Shown: one piece after another, positions 24,827-33,816 of the stretch
Numbering within the stretch: the stretch's first letter is position 1
How the letters are laid out: each line of letters begins with the position of its first letter
Source of the DNA: Verrucomicrobiaceae bacterium
GTDB lineage: Bacteria > Pseudomonadota > Gammaproteobacteria > Pseudomonadales > CAMLJR01
Assembly: GCA_028293825.1 (NCBI GenBank)
Contig: JAQGNY010000029.1
Location: 1-47,806 of the forward strand
Length of the DNA: 47,806 nucleotides
Reading direction: 5' to 3'
Notes under the pieces: model-generated
Seen by the model: only the letters and a program-made list of their open reading frames with translations
Told to the model about the DNA's origin: nothing
Databases searched by the model: none
Made by a program: the position numbers and the translations under genes

Positions 24827-25132
24827 GAATTTCGGCGATCGCGCCTATCCGTTGAATGTATACCGCGCGAATTATTCAAAATAATAATCTGTTCTGCGCC
24901 GGCAAATTAGCGCGTCCTTATTTGACCGTTGAACAAATAAAAGCATTAGAGAAATGCCGATAATTGGGAGCACACTGTGCGCCTGATTATGGGTTTCGCA
25001 GCACGCCCGCGATCCCTCACAAGAAAAATAATAGTTCGAGCGTTTGTATTCGATTAGTTAATTGTCGCTATCGCGCACCGCTTACGACGTTCGCTTATCC
25101 ATGCACGGCAATGATTTTATGGCGGAGGTTCT
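24827..25132. other. Intergenic region without recognised feature
   Basis: About 305 bp separate the hydroxyacid dehydrogenase from the LLM oxidoreductase. I see no gene, hairpin terminator or repeat here beyond a GGAGG ribosome-binding site at its end. Confidence 0.5.
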
Positions 25133-26158
25133 ATGACAGTTTCTCGTATGAGCAACGGTTTGCGGCTGGGCACGATTCATCTGTGGGGTGATAGCCTCGC
25201 TAATTTTCGCGAAGAAGTGCGACTCGCCGACGAGCTGGGTTTTTCACTGATCGGTCTGGGCGATTCGCCGGCGGGTTGGCACGAGCTGTATGGATCGCTC
25301 GCGGTCGCCGCGCATGTGATCAAGCGCGCGACGCTGGCGCCGATGGTGACGGCGCCATTTCTGCGCCATCCGTTAATTACCGCAAATGCAATGTCGACGC
25401 TCGGCGATATGGTCGACGGCCGCGTTGCGCTGGGTTTTGCTACCGGCGGCGGCACTGCGTTGGCGACCGGTTACGGGCAGGCCACGCTGGCGCGCATGCG
25501 CAGCGAAATCGGCGCGCTGCGCGATTTATTTGCCGGCCGCGAAACGACGTGGGAAGAGCGCCCGAATAAATCACTGCGCTTTCCGCGCCCGGTGCCGATT
25601 CATTTATCGGCAGTCGGCCCGAAGGCGATGGCGCTGGCCGGTGAGTTGGCCGATGGCGTGATTTTATTCAGCAATATGGATCTCGATGCGCTCGACGTAA
25701 AAATTGCAGCAGTGCGCGCCGCAGCGAAAGCAGCGGGACGCGACCCGTTGTCGATCGATATCTGGGTGGTGTCGTACTGCTCGATTCGCGACAGCGCGGA
25801 TGAGGCCGTCGATGATTTAAAGGCATTTTTGGTCGCCGCCGGCATGGCGTTGCGCGCACCGGGTGCAATCGACACGGTGCCGCCTAAATATCGCAAGCAG
25901 GTCGAGGAAATGTTTCGTCGCTACGATGTGACTGAACATGTCGTGGTCGGCGGGCGCAACGTGAAGATGATGGAAGAGCTTGGGCTCACCAATTATTTAC
26001 GTGATTTCGACAGCGTGTACGGCACTGAAGCTGAAGTACGCAAAGTGCTCGACGGTATGGCGGAGCGCGGCGTATCGACATTTATCGCGCCGCTGCCCGG
26101 TCACGCCGATCCGCTCGGTACGATTCGGCGTTTGGGTGCATTGCTCGAAAAAAATTAA
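25133..26158 (+). CDS. LLM class flavin/F420-dependent oxidoreductase
   Basis: This 341-residue TIM-barrel oxidoreductase is of the luciferase-like monooxygenase superfamily. Visible marks are the N-terminal LADELGFSLIGLGDSP strand-helix, LAPMVTAPFLRHPLITANAMSTL, the GRVALGFATGGGTALATG flavin-loop region near 92-110, and VPIHLSAVGPKAMALAGELADGVIL. It may use FMN or F420; gammaproteobacteria mostly use FMN. GGAGGTTCT precedes the ATG. The substrate is unknown. Confidence 0.9.
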   Translation: MTVSRMSNGLRLGTIHLWGDSLANFREEVRLADELGFSLIGLGDSPAGWHELYGSLAVAAHVIKRATLAPMVTAPFLRHPLITANAMSTLGDMVDGRVALGFATGGGTALATGYGQATLARMRSEIGALRDLFAGRETTWEERPNKSLRFPRPVPIHLSAVGPKAMALAGELADGVILFSNMDLDALDVKIAAVRAAAKAAGRDPLSIDIWVVSYCSIRDSADEAVDDLKAFLVAAGMALRAPGAIDTVPPKYRKQVEEMFRRYDVTEHVVVGGRNVKMMEELGLTNYLRDFDSVYGTEAEVRKVLDGMAERGVSTFIAPLPGHADPLGTIRRLGALLEKN

Positions 26159-26245
26159 ACGCGAACTACAACGCTCGATAACGACACCAACGGTGCTGGT
26201 TGGAAAGTTCAGGGTTGTGCCGCGCAGCTGATTTACAATTCGCGC

Positions 26246-27157
26246 ATGTCTGAACCAACGCTGCCTTCATCTCTTTCATCCGGCTCATCGTCAACGCTGC
26301 GGCCCAGCGTTTTGCATTTGCCGCGCGGCGAATGGCTGACGGTGTTGGATTGTCTGTGCGCGCATTTTCCGCTGATACCGCGCGCGCAGTGGTTGGATCG
26401 AATCGCGCGCAGTCGCGTGCAGGATGCGCAGGGTTTGCCGATTGATGCATCGACGCCGTATCGCGAAGGATTGCGTGTTTATTATTTTCGCGAAGTGGAA
26501 AACGAAACGCCGATCCCCTTTGCAGAAACGATTTTATTTGCGGACGAGCATTTAATCGTGGTCGACAAACCGCACTTTCTGCCAGTGATGCCTGCCGGTA
26601 CTTTTGTCGAAGAGACAGTGCTGTCACGATTGCAGCGCCATTTTAATAATTCTGATTTAACGCCGCTGCATCGCATCGATCGTCACACCGCCGGCCTGGT
26701 TTTATTCTCTGTAAATCGTGCCACGCGCGCGCAGTACCAAGCTCTATTTCGCGAACAAAAAATCACAAAATGTTACGAGGCGATTGCGCCGGCGCTGCCG
26801 CAATGCGAGTTCCCGTTGCTGCGCAACACACGGCTGGTAGCGGGCGAACCGTTTTTTCGAATGCAGGAAGTGGCGGGAACGCCGAATGCGGAGACGCGCA
26901 TCGATGTGCGCGAGCACGGCGCTGATTACTGGCGTTACGCGCTGTCTCCGATCTCGGGAAAAAAGCATCAGCTGCGCGTGCATATGGCAGCACTCGGTGC
27001 GCCGATCTGCAACGATCCGCTGTATCCGTCATTGCAGCCCTACAGTGCCGACGATTATGCAAAGCCGCTAAAACTACTGGCGAAAATGCTGTCGTTCAAC
27101 GATCCGCTAAGTGGCGGTGCTAGACATTTCGAGAGCGAAATCGAGTTGTGTTTCTGA
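26246..27157 (+). CDS. RluA-family pseudouridine synthase
   Basis: This 303-residue RNA-modifying enzyme has an N-terminal S4-like region (about 25-80), followed by the catalytic HRIDRHTAGL motif at 142-151. Asp145 is the nucleophile that isomerises uridine in rRNA or tRNA. ILFADEHLIVVDKP and the C-terminal SGKKHQLRVHMAALGAPICND motif complete the RluA signature. Which uridine it modifies cannot be told. It is close to the RluA-like group often annotated 23S/tRNA pseudouridine synthase. Confidence 0.92.
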   Translation: MSEPTLPSSLSSGSSSTLRPSVLHLPRGEWLTVLDCLCAHFPLIPRAQWLDRIARSRVQDAQGLPIDASTPYREGLRVYYFREVENETPIPFAETILFADEHLIVVDKPHFLPVMPAGTFVEETVLSRLQRHFNNSDLTPLHRIDRHTAGLVLFSVNRATRAQYQALFREQKITKCYEAIAPALPQCEFPLLRNTRLVAGEPFFRMQEVAGTPNAETRIDVREHGADYWRYALSPISGKKHQLRVHMAALGAPICNDPLYPSLQPYSADDYAKPLKLLAKMLSFNDPLSGGARHFESEIELCF

Positions 27158-27229
27158 CTCCTCCAAGTGCTTAGCACGCTGTCGCTTGGCCCTGTGGCCG
27201 CGCCAGTCGGTTTCACTCAGCGCCAAAGA

Positions 27230-27541
27230 TCAACTCCACTCATCGCCGTAATCGTGAGTCAGTTCATCGCCCGGTTTAATTTTTCGCAACGCGATGACTT
27301 GCAGGTTGTCGAGGTAGGCGACGTTGGGTCGTTTCGAATGATTGATGAAGCGCAGCCGGCAAGTTACATCCACCAAGCGCTCGCCATCGTCGACCCATAA
27401 TGTGTGCAAGCCCGGTGCTTTGGTTTTGCGCACATTGCAGGTGCCGATCAATGTGCCCTTCGCAATTTCCACCGTGGAAAATAAACCGGAGCCATGAATC
27501 GCACTCGGCCGTTGCACTAATTTGCGCTTTAAATTGCTCAT
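27230..27541 (-). CDS. SET-domain protein
   Basis: The 103-residue product is almost entirely a SET domain. It has an N-terminal SAIHGSGLFSTVEIAKGTLIG, the FINHSKRPNVAYL motif (NHS..PN) near 67-77, and GDELTHDYG near 93-101, where the Tyr is catalytic. SET proteins transfer methyl groups from SAM to lysines; bacterial examples without pre/post-SET domains are poorly understood. The frame extends to 27748, but the domain begins at the ATG at 27541. It converges with the pseudouridine synthase gene. Confidence 0.85.
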   Translation of the reverse strand: MSNLKRKLVQRPSAIHGSGLFSTVEIAKGTLIGTCNVRKTKAPGLHTLWVDDGERLVDVTCRLRFINHSKRPNVAYLDNLQVIALRKIKPGDELTHDYGDEWS

Positions 27542-27785
27542 GATTTTTTTAGACCAGTTTTCGATTGCCGCGTAGATTAAATGAATCCGCGTCAAGTTTG
27601 AAATCTGTTCCAAGCAAACGTTGTCGTTAGTCGAAAAAGGCGAGGTATAAGGAGTTGTCGGTCGCGATGGAAAGTAATAGGCTGCGGACGGCGGCCCAAC
27701 CTGATACGTTTTAATTTCTTGTGATAACGATAAGTCGATAGCGGACAAAAAATATCAGGTGCCGCAATAATAATTCGAAGTCTCA

Positions 27786-28763
27786 ATGACATGCCGCCAG
27801 CTTATATCTTTGCAACAAATAGCGACGCTGGTATGGCCCAAAGACGGTGCCAAAATGCAGAGTCTCCACGATCAAGCCTTCACCAGTGATGTGCGACCGC
27901 ATATGCGGTTGGAAGGGCGCGTAGACGATAAGGCGTATGACCTCGATATCTTCGATGTGGAATGGACGCAGCCGGGTGAGGCGACCTTTCAACCGCGCGA
28001 ATATTGTTTTCTCGAACTCCTTTATTACCCAGTCACGCATTTGTACGGTACCTATCGCGGGCCGTCGGACCAGCGTCAGACCATCGGTAAATTATTATTG
28101 GTGCCGCCGCATACCACGCTCTATACCAGTTGGACCACCGGCCACCAAAAAACCCTGTCCTGTCTGTTTGATTTATCGCGTCTGGGCGTGTTGAGCGGCT
28201 TCGAATGGCAATGGGACAAAATCGAGCTGCAAACCACCATCGATATTAAAAACCCCTTTTTGGAAGCATTGATGACGCGCCTCGCGGAGGAGACCGCGAA
28301 TCCAAGTTTCGCCAGCAAATTGCAAATCGATAGTATTTTGTCGTTGATCGCGCTGGAGCTGAATCGGCAATTCGATATTGTCGATGATCGCGCCGATATG
28401 CACGACGGTAAATTGAGTGCAGCGCAAATCAATCGCGTGAACGAGATGTTACAGACCGCGACGACCGAAGGTCCGTCGCTGATCGATCTTGCCAGTGCTT
28501 GCGGTCTGCCGCCACGCGAATTATCGGAGCGCTTTAAAAGCAGCACGGGCAAAACGCTGCGCCACTTCGCCGCGGAGGTGCGCATTAAAAAAGCCAGAGC
28601 ATTGTTGTCCGGCGAAAAGTATTTAATAAAAGAGGTCGCGTATTTGTGCGGCTTTCACGATGCAGCCGCCTTTACGGCTGCATTTCGACGAAAAACTGGA
28701 ATGACACCGCAAGAATTTCGACAACAGAGCGGTAATGCTGCCGACGCGATCAATGGCGATTAA
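27786..28763 (+). CDS. AraC-family transcriptional regulator
   Basis: This 325-residue regulator has an N-terminal cupin-like sensing domain (about 1-150, with FLELLYYP and LLLVPPHTTLYTSW) and a C-terminal pair of helix-turn-helix motifs (about 210-310). The second has the AraC signature VAYLCGFHDAAAFTAAFRRKTGMTPQEFR. It probably regulates neighbouring genes such as the SnoaL-like/TonB receptor block 300 bp downstream. The start is chosen at 27786; an ATG at 27855 is an alternative. Confidence 0.92.
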   Translation: MTCRQLISLQQIATLVWPKDGAKMQSLHDQAFTSDVRPHMRLEGRVDDKAYDLDIFDVEWTQPGEATFQPREYCFLELLYYPVTHLYGTYRGPSDQRQTIGKLLLVPPHTTLYTSWTTGHQKTLSCLFDLSRLGVLSGFEWQWDKIELQTTIDIKNPFLEALMTRLAEETANPSFASKLQIDSILSLIALELNRQFDIVDDRADMHDGKLSAAQINRVNEMLQTATTEGPSLIDLASACGLPPRELSERFKSSTGKTLRHFAAEVRIKKARALLSGEKYLIKEVAYLCGFHDAAAFTAAFRRKTGMTPQEFRQQSGNAADAINGD

Positions 28764-28927
28764 TTCGATTTAACGCGAACTAGATAATCCCACTGCACAG
28801 TTCAAACATAGCGAAACACATTTCAACTATGGCGGCAGCGATTGTGCTGCTGTTGCGCGCTCTATAAATTCCCTGCATGCCGCTTGCTCTCGCCGGAGCA
28901 TTGCTAAGCGTCCTTTAATTTTTAAAA

Positions 28928-28986
28928 GCAATTACAAAAAACCAGTTGTTAAAAATTAATTGTTAAAAATCAGTTACAAAAAATAC
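28928..28986. repeat. Short AT-rich direct repeats upstream of the SnoaL-like gene
   Basis: The motif GTTAAAAAT is repeated (TTGTTAAAAATTAA, TTGTTAAAAATCAG), flanked by two copies of TTACAAAAAA. Direct repeats of this spacing could be AraC-type binding sites, or slippage-prone filler. They lie 70-130 bp before the ATG at 29057. Confidence 0.4.
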
Positions 28987-29056
28987 CCGCTATTAAAGGC
29001 GACACCTAGCGCGCCTAATCGTATTTTTATAATTCTAATTAAACAGGAGTTAGACC

Positions 29057-29482
29057 ATGACCGCTGTGCACGAGCAAGTAGTGTTGGACATGATCAGCAC
29101 ATTTGAAAATGGCTGGCCGGAAAATCTCGATAAAACCATGTCCTATGTAGCCGACGATGCGTACTACCAAATGATTGTTCCGGTTACCGAGCCGATTCGT
29201 GGCAAAGCGGCCATCCGCGCGGAAATTCAGGGCATGATTCATAAATACCAATCGAATAAAAGCGATGTGCTGACGATTGCCTCCAACGACCGCTTTGTTT
29301 TTACCGAGCGCCTGGATGCGGCGCTATCCGAACAGGGCTGGACCAAGATTCCATTGGTGGCGGTGTTCGAACTCAACGCTGCCAATAAAATTATTGCCTG
29401 GCGCGAATACCTGGATCTCGGTTCGGTGATTAAGCAGCAGGGCATAGAAAACGTATTCGGCATCAATAAAAATCATTTATAA
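29057..29482 (+). CDS. SnoaL/limonene-epoxide-hydrolase-like protein
   Basis: This 141-residue protein has the NTF2-like fold of the limonene-1,2-epoxide hydrolase group. It has an N-terminal helix (VVLDMISTFENGWPENLDKTMSYV), ADDAYYQMIVPVTEPIRGKAAI, RFVFTERLDAAL and a C-terminal IPLVAVFELNAANKIIAWREYLDLG. The Asp/Arg pattern (RLDAAL, AWREYLD) matches residues that activate water in epoxide hydrolases. A CAGGAGTTAGACC ribosome-binding site is present. It may hydrolyse an epoxide made by a monooxygenase such as the P450 or LLM enzyme in this window. Confidence 0.85.
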   Translation: MTAVHEQVVLDMISTFENGWPENLDKTMSYVADDAYYQMIVPVTEPIRGKAAIRAEIQGMIHKYQSNKSDVLTIASNDRFVFTERLDAALSEQGWTKIPLVAVFELNAANKIIAWREYLDLGSVIKQQGIENVFGINKNHL

Positions 29483-29528
29483 AAATTAATAATTAATTTT
29501 CAAATATCCACCTAATGGTTAGCGGATT

Positions 29529-29564
29529 ACTGCGTCGCTGCTTCCTCGGCGGCGCAGTCTTTTT
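29529..29564 (+). terminator. Rho-independent terminator
   Basis: ACTGCGTCGC pairs with GCGGCGCAGT around a short loop, followed by CTTTTTC. It lies 46 bp after the SnoaL-like gene and separates it from the TonB receptor transcript. Confidence 0.75.
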
Positions 29565-29772
29565 CAAATAGCATCTGTAGTTTCGCGGTCAGGCCTATAC
29601 CTCGCATAACGGCGCAGCTATCGCACCAATAATCTTGCGAGTGCGCAGCCGCGCTGCAACCTGGACCCGAACATACTCCTGATAAATAACGTCGATTGAT
29701 AAGAAAAATTAAATTGATAAGAAAGTTAGTCAGTAGAGGCACGGAAACCATTTAATAAAAGAGGATATCACC

Positions 29773-32115
29773 ATGTTATCGAGCACATCGCGTCGACAAA
29801 AACTGTTTCGGTTAAGTGGTTTGGTGATTGTGATTGCTGCGCTGCAATCGATATTCGCGGCTGCCGATAGCAGAGGCATTGAAGAAGTTTCGGTAACAGC
29901 GCGGCGCTCGGTAGAAAGTGCGCAATCGGTACCGGTAGTGGTTTCGGCTTTCAGCGCGGAAACCCTGCGCGAGGCCGGCGTCATTGAAACACGCGATCTG
30001 ATGTTTTCGGTGCCGGGCTTTTATGCGCAAGGCGGTGGCTCGAAAGAGAATGCGGTGTATTCGATTCGCGGTCAGGGCCGCTCCGTGGCGGGCACCGGCC
30101 AGCCCGGAGTAGTGACGTATTTCGCGGAAGTGCCGCTCGCAGTTTTCGGCAGCTCGGTACCGCAATACGACATGGATAACATTCAGGTATTGAAAGGCCC
30201 GCAGGGCACTTTGTTCGGCCGCAATACCACCGGCGGCGCGGTGCTATTGTATCCAAAAACGCCGAGCTATGAATTGGGCGGTTATCTGAAAGGTGGCGTC
30301 GGCAATTACAATTTTCGCGATGTTGAAGGTGCGGTTAATACGCCGATCATTGCCGATAAAGTCGCGCTGCGTTTAGCCGGGCGCATATCGCGTCGCGATG
30401 GTTACACGAAAAATATTGGTAGCGGTGGCGATCTCGACGATCTGCATTCCGATTCATTTCGTGCATCGTTATTAATCGAGCCGACCGATTGGGTTAAAAA
30501 TACGTTGATCTACGATTGGCATCGCACCCGCGAAGCCGGACAAGGCCAAGTATTAGCGGAAATAACACCGTTCGCCGCTTTGTATGGCATCGACACATTG
30601 CTCAATCAGCGCTTCAGCGAACAAGAGGCGCGTGGTCCACGCAAAGTTGATTACGGCGCGTTTAAACCGCGCAGCGATCTCGACCAATGGGGCGTGTTCA
30701 ATCGACTGGAAATCGATTTGGGTAATGACGTGCAATTGGTCAATGTGTCGGGCTATCGAAAATACACATGGATTTACGATGCGAATACCGATGCATTGCC
30801 GGACCCGGTCGGCTTGCTTGACGCGCTTAATACTTACAGCGCGAAACAATACAGCACCGAATTACAACTGCGCGGCAAAGCCTTTGCCGACAATGTCGAT
30901 TGGTTGCTTGGTGGGTTTTATTTGAAGAGTAAACCGGATGGTTTTTACGGTAGCACCTTCAATCAATTTTTCGCGGAGGACGGACGCTTTGCGTATATGT
31001 ACAGCGAAGAGGAAAGCCGCGCGGTATTTGTAAACACCCAAATTAAATTGGATCAATTTGTTCACGGTCTCGCGTTTAACGCAGGCTATCGCTACACGTG
31101 GGATAAATACGAGGCGTGTACCGGCAGCGGTTTCACCGCCGAGCCTATTGTCACGCCGAGCGCGTGTGCGGCCACCAATCCGAATTTTCAGCCCGGTACC
31201 GCAGCGGAACTTAAAACCGATTCCAGCGCCGGTACCTGGACCATCGGATTCGATTGGCAGATCAACGACAATTTATTTTCTTACATCACCGCGCGGCATG
31301 GTTATCGCGGCGGCGGTTTGAATTTGCCGGCACTCGGTCCGCGCTTGGTCGATCAGCAAACTTACAATCCGGAAAAAGTAACCGATGTCGAAATCGGTAT
31401 TCGCTCGGATTGGAATATCGGTGGCTGGCAGACGCGCATGAACGCGTCGGTGTTTGAATTAAAAGCGAAGAAGACACAACTGAGTATGACCGGCATCACC
31501 ACGCAACCCGGTTGCGTGCCGGGCGATGCGGTATTCGGACAAATACCGTATTCGCCCGATGGCGATTGCAATCCGGCCAACGATCCGGCCAGCACCACGC
31601 TCCTAGTTAACGCAGGTGATTCAACATTGAAAGGTCTTGATCTTGAATTGAGCGTGGCGCCGATGACGAGCTTAACGCTCGGCGCGACGGCATCGTTGAT
31701 GGACCATAAAACCGATAAGTTTGAAATCCCAGCCAACGTGGCATTTTATGCGGGAACAACCGACAAATTGCCGTTCGATTTCAGTCCAAAAAAATCGGCC
31801 ACTGCTTACGCGCGGCAGGAATTTCAATTGCCGCAAAAATTGGGCGAATTGGTTTTTCGCGCCGATTATTATTGGACCGGCAAAGTCGATATGCTCGCCT
31901 ATCACGCGGCGCCGTATGGTATGACCAATGTGCGCTTGGATTGGAATGATGTCGGCGGCGAGCGCTTCGATATCGGTTTATACGCGCGCAATGTGTTCGA
32001 TAAGGAGGCGGTGGTTGCCGGTGCATTAAATCCCGCGGGCGTGCCGGCGATCACGGTGCTATACAACGAGCCGCGCATGTACGGCTTGGAATTGCGCTAT
32101 CGTTTCGGTGGTTAA
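29773..32115 (+). CDS. TonB-dependent outer-membrane receptor
   Basis: This 780-residue receptor has a signal peptide (residues about 1-30, ending IFAAADS), a TonB-box-like EEVSVTARR at 36-44, and the plug domain (45-165) with NIQVLKGPQGTLFGRNTTGGAVLLYP. A 22-strand barrel then ends in a receptor C-terminus (MYGLELRYRFGG). The plug resembles the FecA/CirA-like receptors that import siderophores or large organic molecules in marine gammaproteobacteria. GAGGATATCACC precedes the ATG. Proximity to LLM, SnoaL and phosphotransferase genes suggests import of an organic substrate, but no iron or cobalamin gene is near. Confidence 0.93.
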   Translation: MLSSTSRRQKLFRLSGLVIVIAALQSIFAAADSRGIEEVSVTARRSVESAQSVPVVVSAFSAETLREAGVIETRDLMFSVPGFYAQGGGSKENAVYSIRGQGRSVAGTGQPGVVTYFAEVPLAVFGSSVPQYDMDNIQVLKGPQGTLFGRNTTGGAVLLYPKTPSYELGGYLKGGVGNYNFRDVEGAVNTPIIADKVALRLAGRISRRDGYTKNIGSGGDLDDLHSDSFRASLLIEPTDWVKNTLIYDWHRTREAGQGQVLAEITPFAALYGIDTLLNQRFSEQEARGPRKVDYGAFKPRSDLDQWGVFNRLEIDLGNDVQLVNVSGYRKYTWIYDANTDALPDPVGLLDALNTYSAKQYSTELQLRGKAFADNVDWLLGGFYLKSKPDGFYGSTFNQFFAEDGRFAYMYSEEESRAVFVNTQIKLDQFVHGLAFNAGYRYTWDKYEACTGSGFTAEPIVTPSACAATNPNFQPGTAAELKTDSSAGTWTIGFDWQINDNLFSYITARHGYRGGGLNLPALGPRLVDQQTYNPEKVTDVEIGIRSDWNIGGWQTRMNASVFELKAKKTQLSMTGITTQPGCVPGDAVFGQIPYSPDGDCNPANDPASTTLLVNAGDSTLKGLDLELSVAPMTSLTLGATASLMDHKTDKFEIPANVAFYAGTTDKLPFDFSPKKSATAYARQEFQLPQKLGELVFRADYYWTGKVDMLAYHAAPYGMTNVRLDWNDVGGERFDIGLYARNVFDKEAVVAGALNPAGVPAITVLYNEPRMYGLELRYRFGG

Positions 32116-32209
32116 TATCCGGTGCGCTAGCGGCATCCTATGCGGCGCCGGTCGCGACTGTTTTTAAAATATCTTGTTTTGGCGTGCCTATGTTTATTTT
32201 GGAGTGTCT

Positions 32210-33592
32210 ATGTCGGCAGAAATAATGGCGGGTTTATCCGACGCGTTGGATAAACAAATGTTCGCGCAGGTTTGTCGCCATTTTTCGTCGGCTGAAATTA
32301 TCAGTTTTAGTCGACACGTTCGCTGGCGGCCATCGTGGGATTTAAAAATTCGCGACGATGACGGCGACAAGCATTTAATTGTGCGCGCCGAGAAGGGCAA
32401 GAATTACGTATCGCCGGTATCGCTGCTCCAAGAGGCAGAGATACACCATATTTTGGAGCGCCACGGCGTGCCGGTGCCGCATGTGCACGGCATGCTGGAT
32501 GATCCGCTGGCGATAATTATGGATGTTATTCCCGGCCAAATTAATTTAACGACGGCAAGCGACGAGCGCGCGCGTGAAAAAATTCGCGGCGAATATATTG
32601 CAGCGATGGCGCGTATGCATGCGATCCCGCTGCAGGAATTTGCCGACGCAGAATTCGTGATTCCCACGACGCCGAAAGAAATTGCGTTGAATTTATACGC
32701 CCCGTGCGAGCAGATTTATCGCAAACGTATGGCTGGCCGTCCGTTTGCGCTGATGGATTTTATTTGGCGCTGGGTGCTGCGCAATGCCCCTTCGCATCGA
32801 CAGCGCGCCGCATTTATCAGTGCCGACTCCGGCCAGTTTTTATTCGAGGGAGATCGGCTCACTGGCCTGATCGATTTCGAAGTCGGCTATATCGGCGATC
32901 CGCTCGCTGAATTCGCCGGTATGCGTCTGCGCGACAGTACCGAACCGTTAGGTGATATCGGCGCGCTAATGGATGCGTACGAAAAATTAGCCGGCGATAA
33001 GCTCGATAAATACAGCGTCGAATATCACACCGCCGGCTTCTGCGGCATCAATGGATTTTTATTGTGGCCGCTGGCGTTCGATCCGGATGTCAACGACGAT
33101 TACGTCGCGTACCTGAGCTTCAGCGTCGGTACCAGTCGCTGGGCGATTAGCGCAATCGCCGAAGCGCTCGGAGTGACGCTTGAAAATCCAGCGCCACCCA
33201 CAGTAGCGCCGCTGAGTTTTTCTGCAGGGTCTAAGCATTTGGTCGGCGCGGTCGGCGCATTAAAAGGCGAAGGCCCGTTAGCGCAGTATTCGGTCGATAA
33301 AGCGCTGTCATTGGCGCGCTATCAGGAGCGCTCTAATTTGTACGGGCGTTCGGTGCTTGAAGATAATTTAAAGGATGCGTCGCAGTTGCTTGGCAATATC
33401 GTTAAGACGCCCGAGCAGGCAGAGCTGGCACTGATCGAATTTATTGCGCAGGCCGGGCCTGAACACGATGCCGCGCTGGTGCGGTATTTCCATCGCTGGT
33501 TGCGGCGTCAGGATTTTATGTTGAACGATTGCGGTAGTTCGTCGTTTCTTATCGGCCTCGATTTACAAAAAATAAAACCGCGCGCAGGTTAA
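32210..33592 (+). CDS. Phosphotransferase-family protein (APH-like fold)
   Basis: This 460-residue protein is built on the aminoglycoside-phosphotransferase fold. The ATP-binding part includes LIVRAEKGKNYVSPVSLLQEAE. The catalytic region is SADSGQFLFEGDRLTGLIDFEVGYIGDPLAEFAG. The usual HGD...N loop is degenerate: Ser replaces His and Gln stands where Asn is expected, while the second Asp (IDFE) is kept. The C-terminal 130 residues form an extra helical domain. Relatives often sit beside acyl-CoA metabolism genes. Start at 32210 has TTTGGAGTGTCT upstream; the frame opens at 32174. Confidence 0.85.
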   Translation: MSAEIMAGLSDALDKQMFAQVCRHFSSAEIISFSRHVRWRPSWDLKIRDDDGDKHLIVRAEKGKNYVSPVSLLQEAEIHHILERHGVPVPHVHGMLDDPLAIIMDVIPGQINLTTASDERAREKIRGEYIAAMARMHAIPLQEFADAEFVIPTTPKEIALNLYAPCEQIYRKRMAGRPFALMDFIWRWVLRNAPSHRQRAAFISADSGQFLFEGDRLTGLIDFEVGYIGDPLAEFAGMRLRDSTEPLGDIGALMDAYEKLAGDKLDKYSVEYHTAGFCGINGFLLWPLAFDPDVNDDYVAYLSFSVGTSRWAISAIAEALGVTLENPAPPTVAPLSFSAGSKHLVGAVGALKGEGPLAQYSVDKALSLARYQERSNLYGRSVLEDNLKDASQLLGNIVKTPEQAELALIEFIAQAGPEHDAALVRYFHRWLRRQDFMLNDCGSSSFLIGLDLQKIKPRAG

Positions 33593-33612
33593 TTTCGGCG
33601 CGCGCGTTTTCT
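33578..33612 (+). terminator. Rho-independent terminator
   Basis: CCGCGCGC and GCGCGCG pair around a 13-base loop just after the stop of the phosphotransferase gene, followed by CGTTTTCT. Confidence 0.7.
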
Positions 33613-33816
33613 AATCAGTTGAGTTAATTTATCTGGCGATCCTCTCCGGTCGCCATTTCTATTTTTTTAAACCATGTTTGCCTTCCGCGTGTTACATATC
33701 GATATAGCGCTATATTTTTAATTCATAGCCAAGCCCGTTGACGTCGCCTTCAAATCCCATCGAAACTTCGATTGTTATATTTCCTATCTTTTTAATTTTC
33801 GCGTAGAGATTTCAGA

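Noticed and set aside
29527-29751. Minus-strand 74-codon cysteine-containing ORF between the SnoaL and TonB receptor genes
   Set aside because: It overlaps the terminator at 29529 and has no ribosome-binding site. It could be a relic but cannot be supported.
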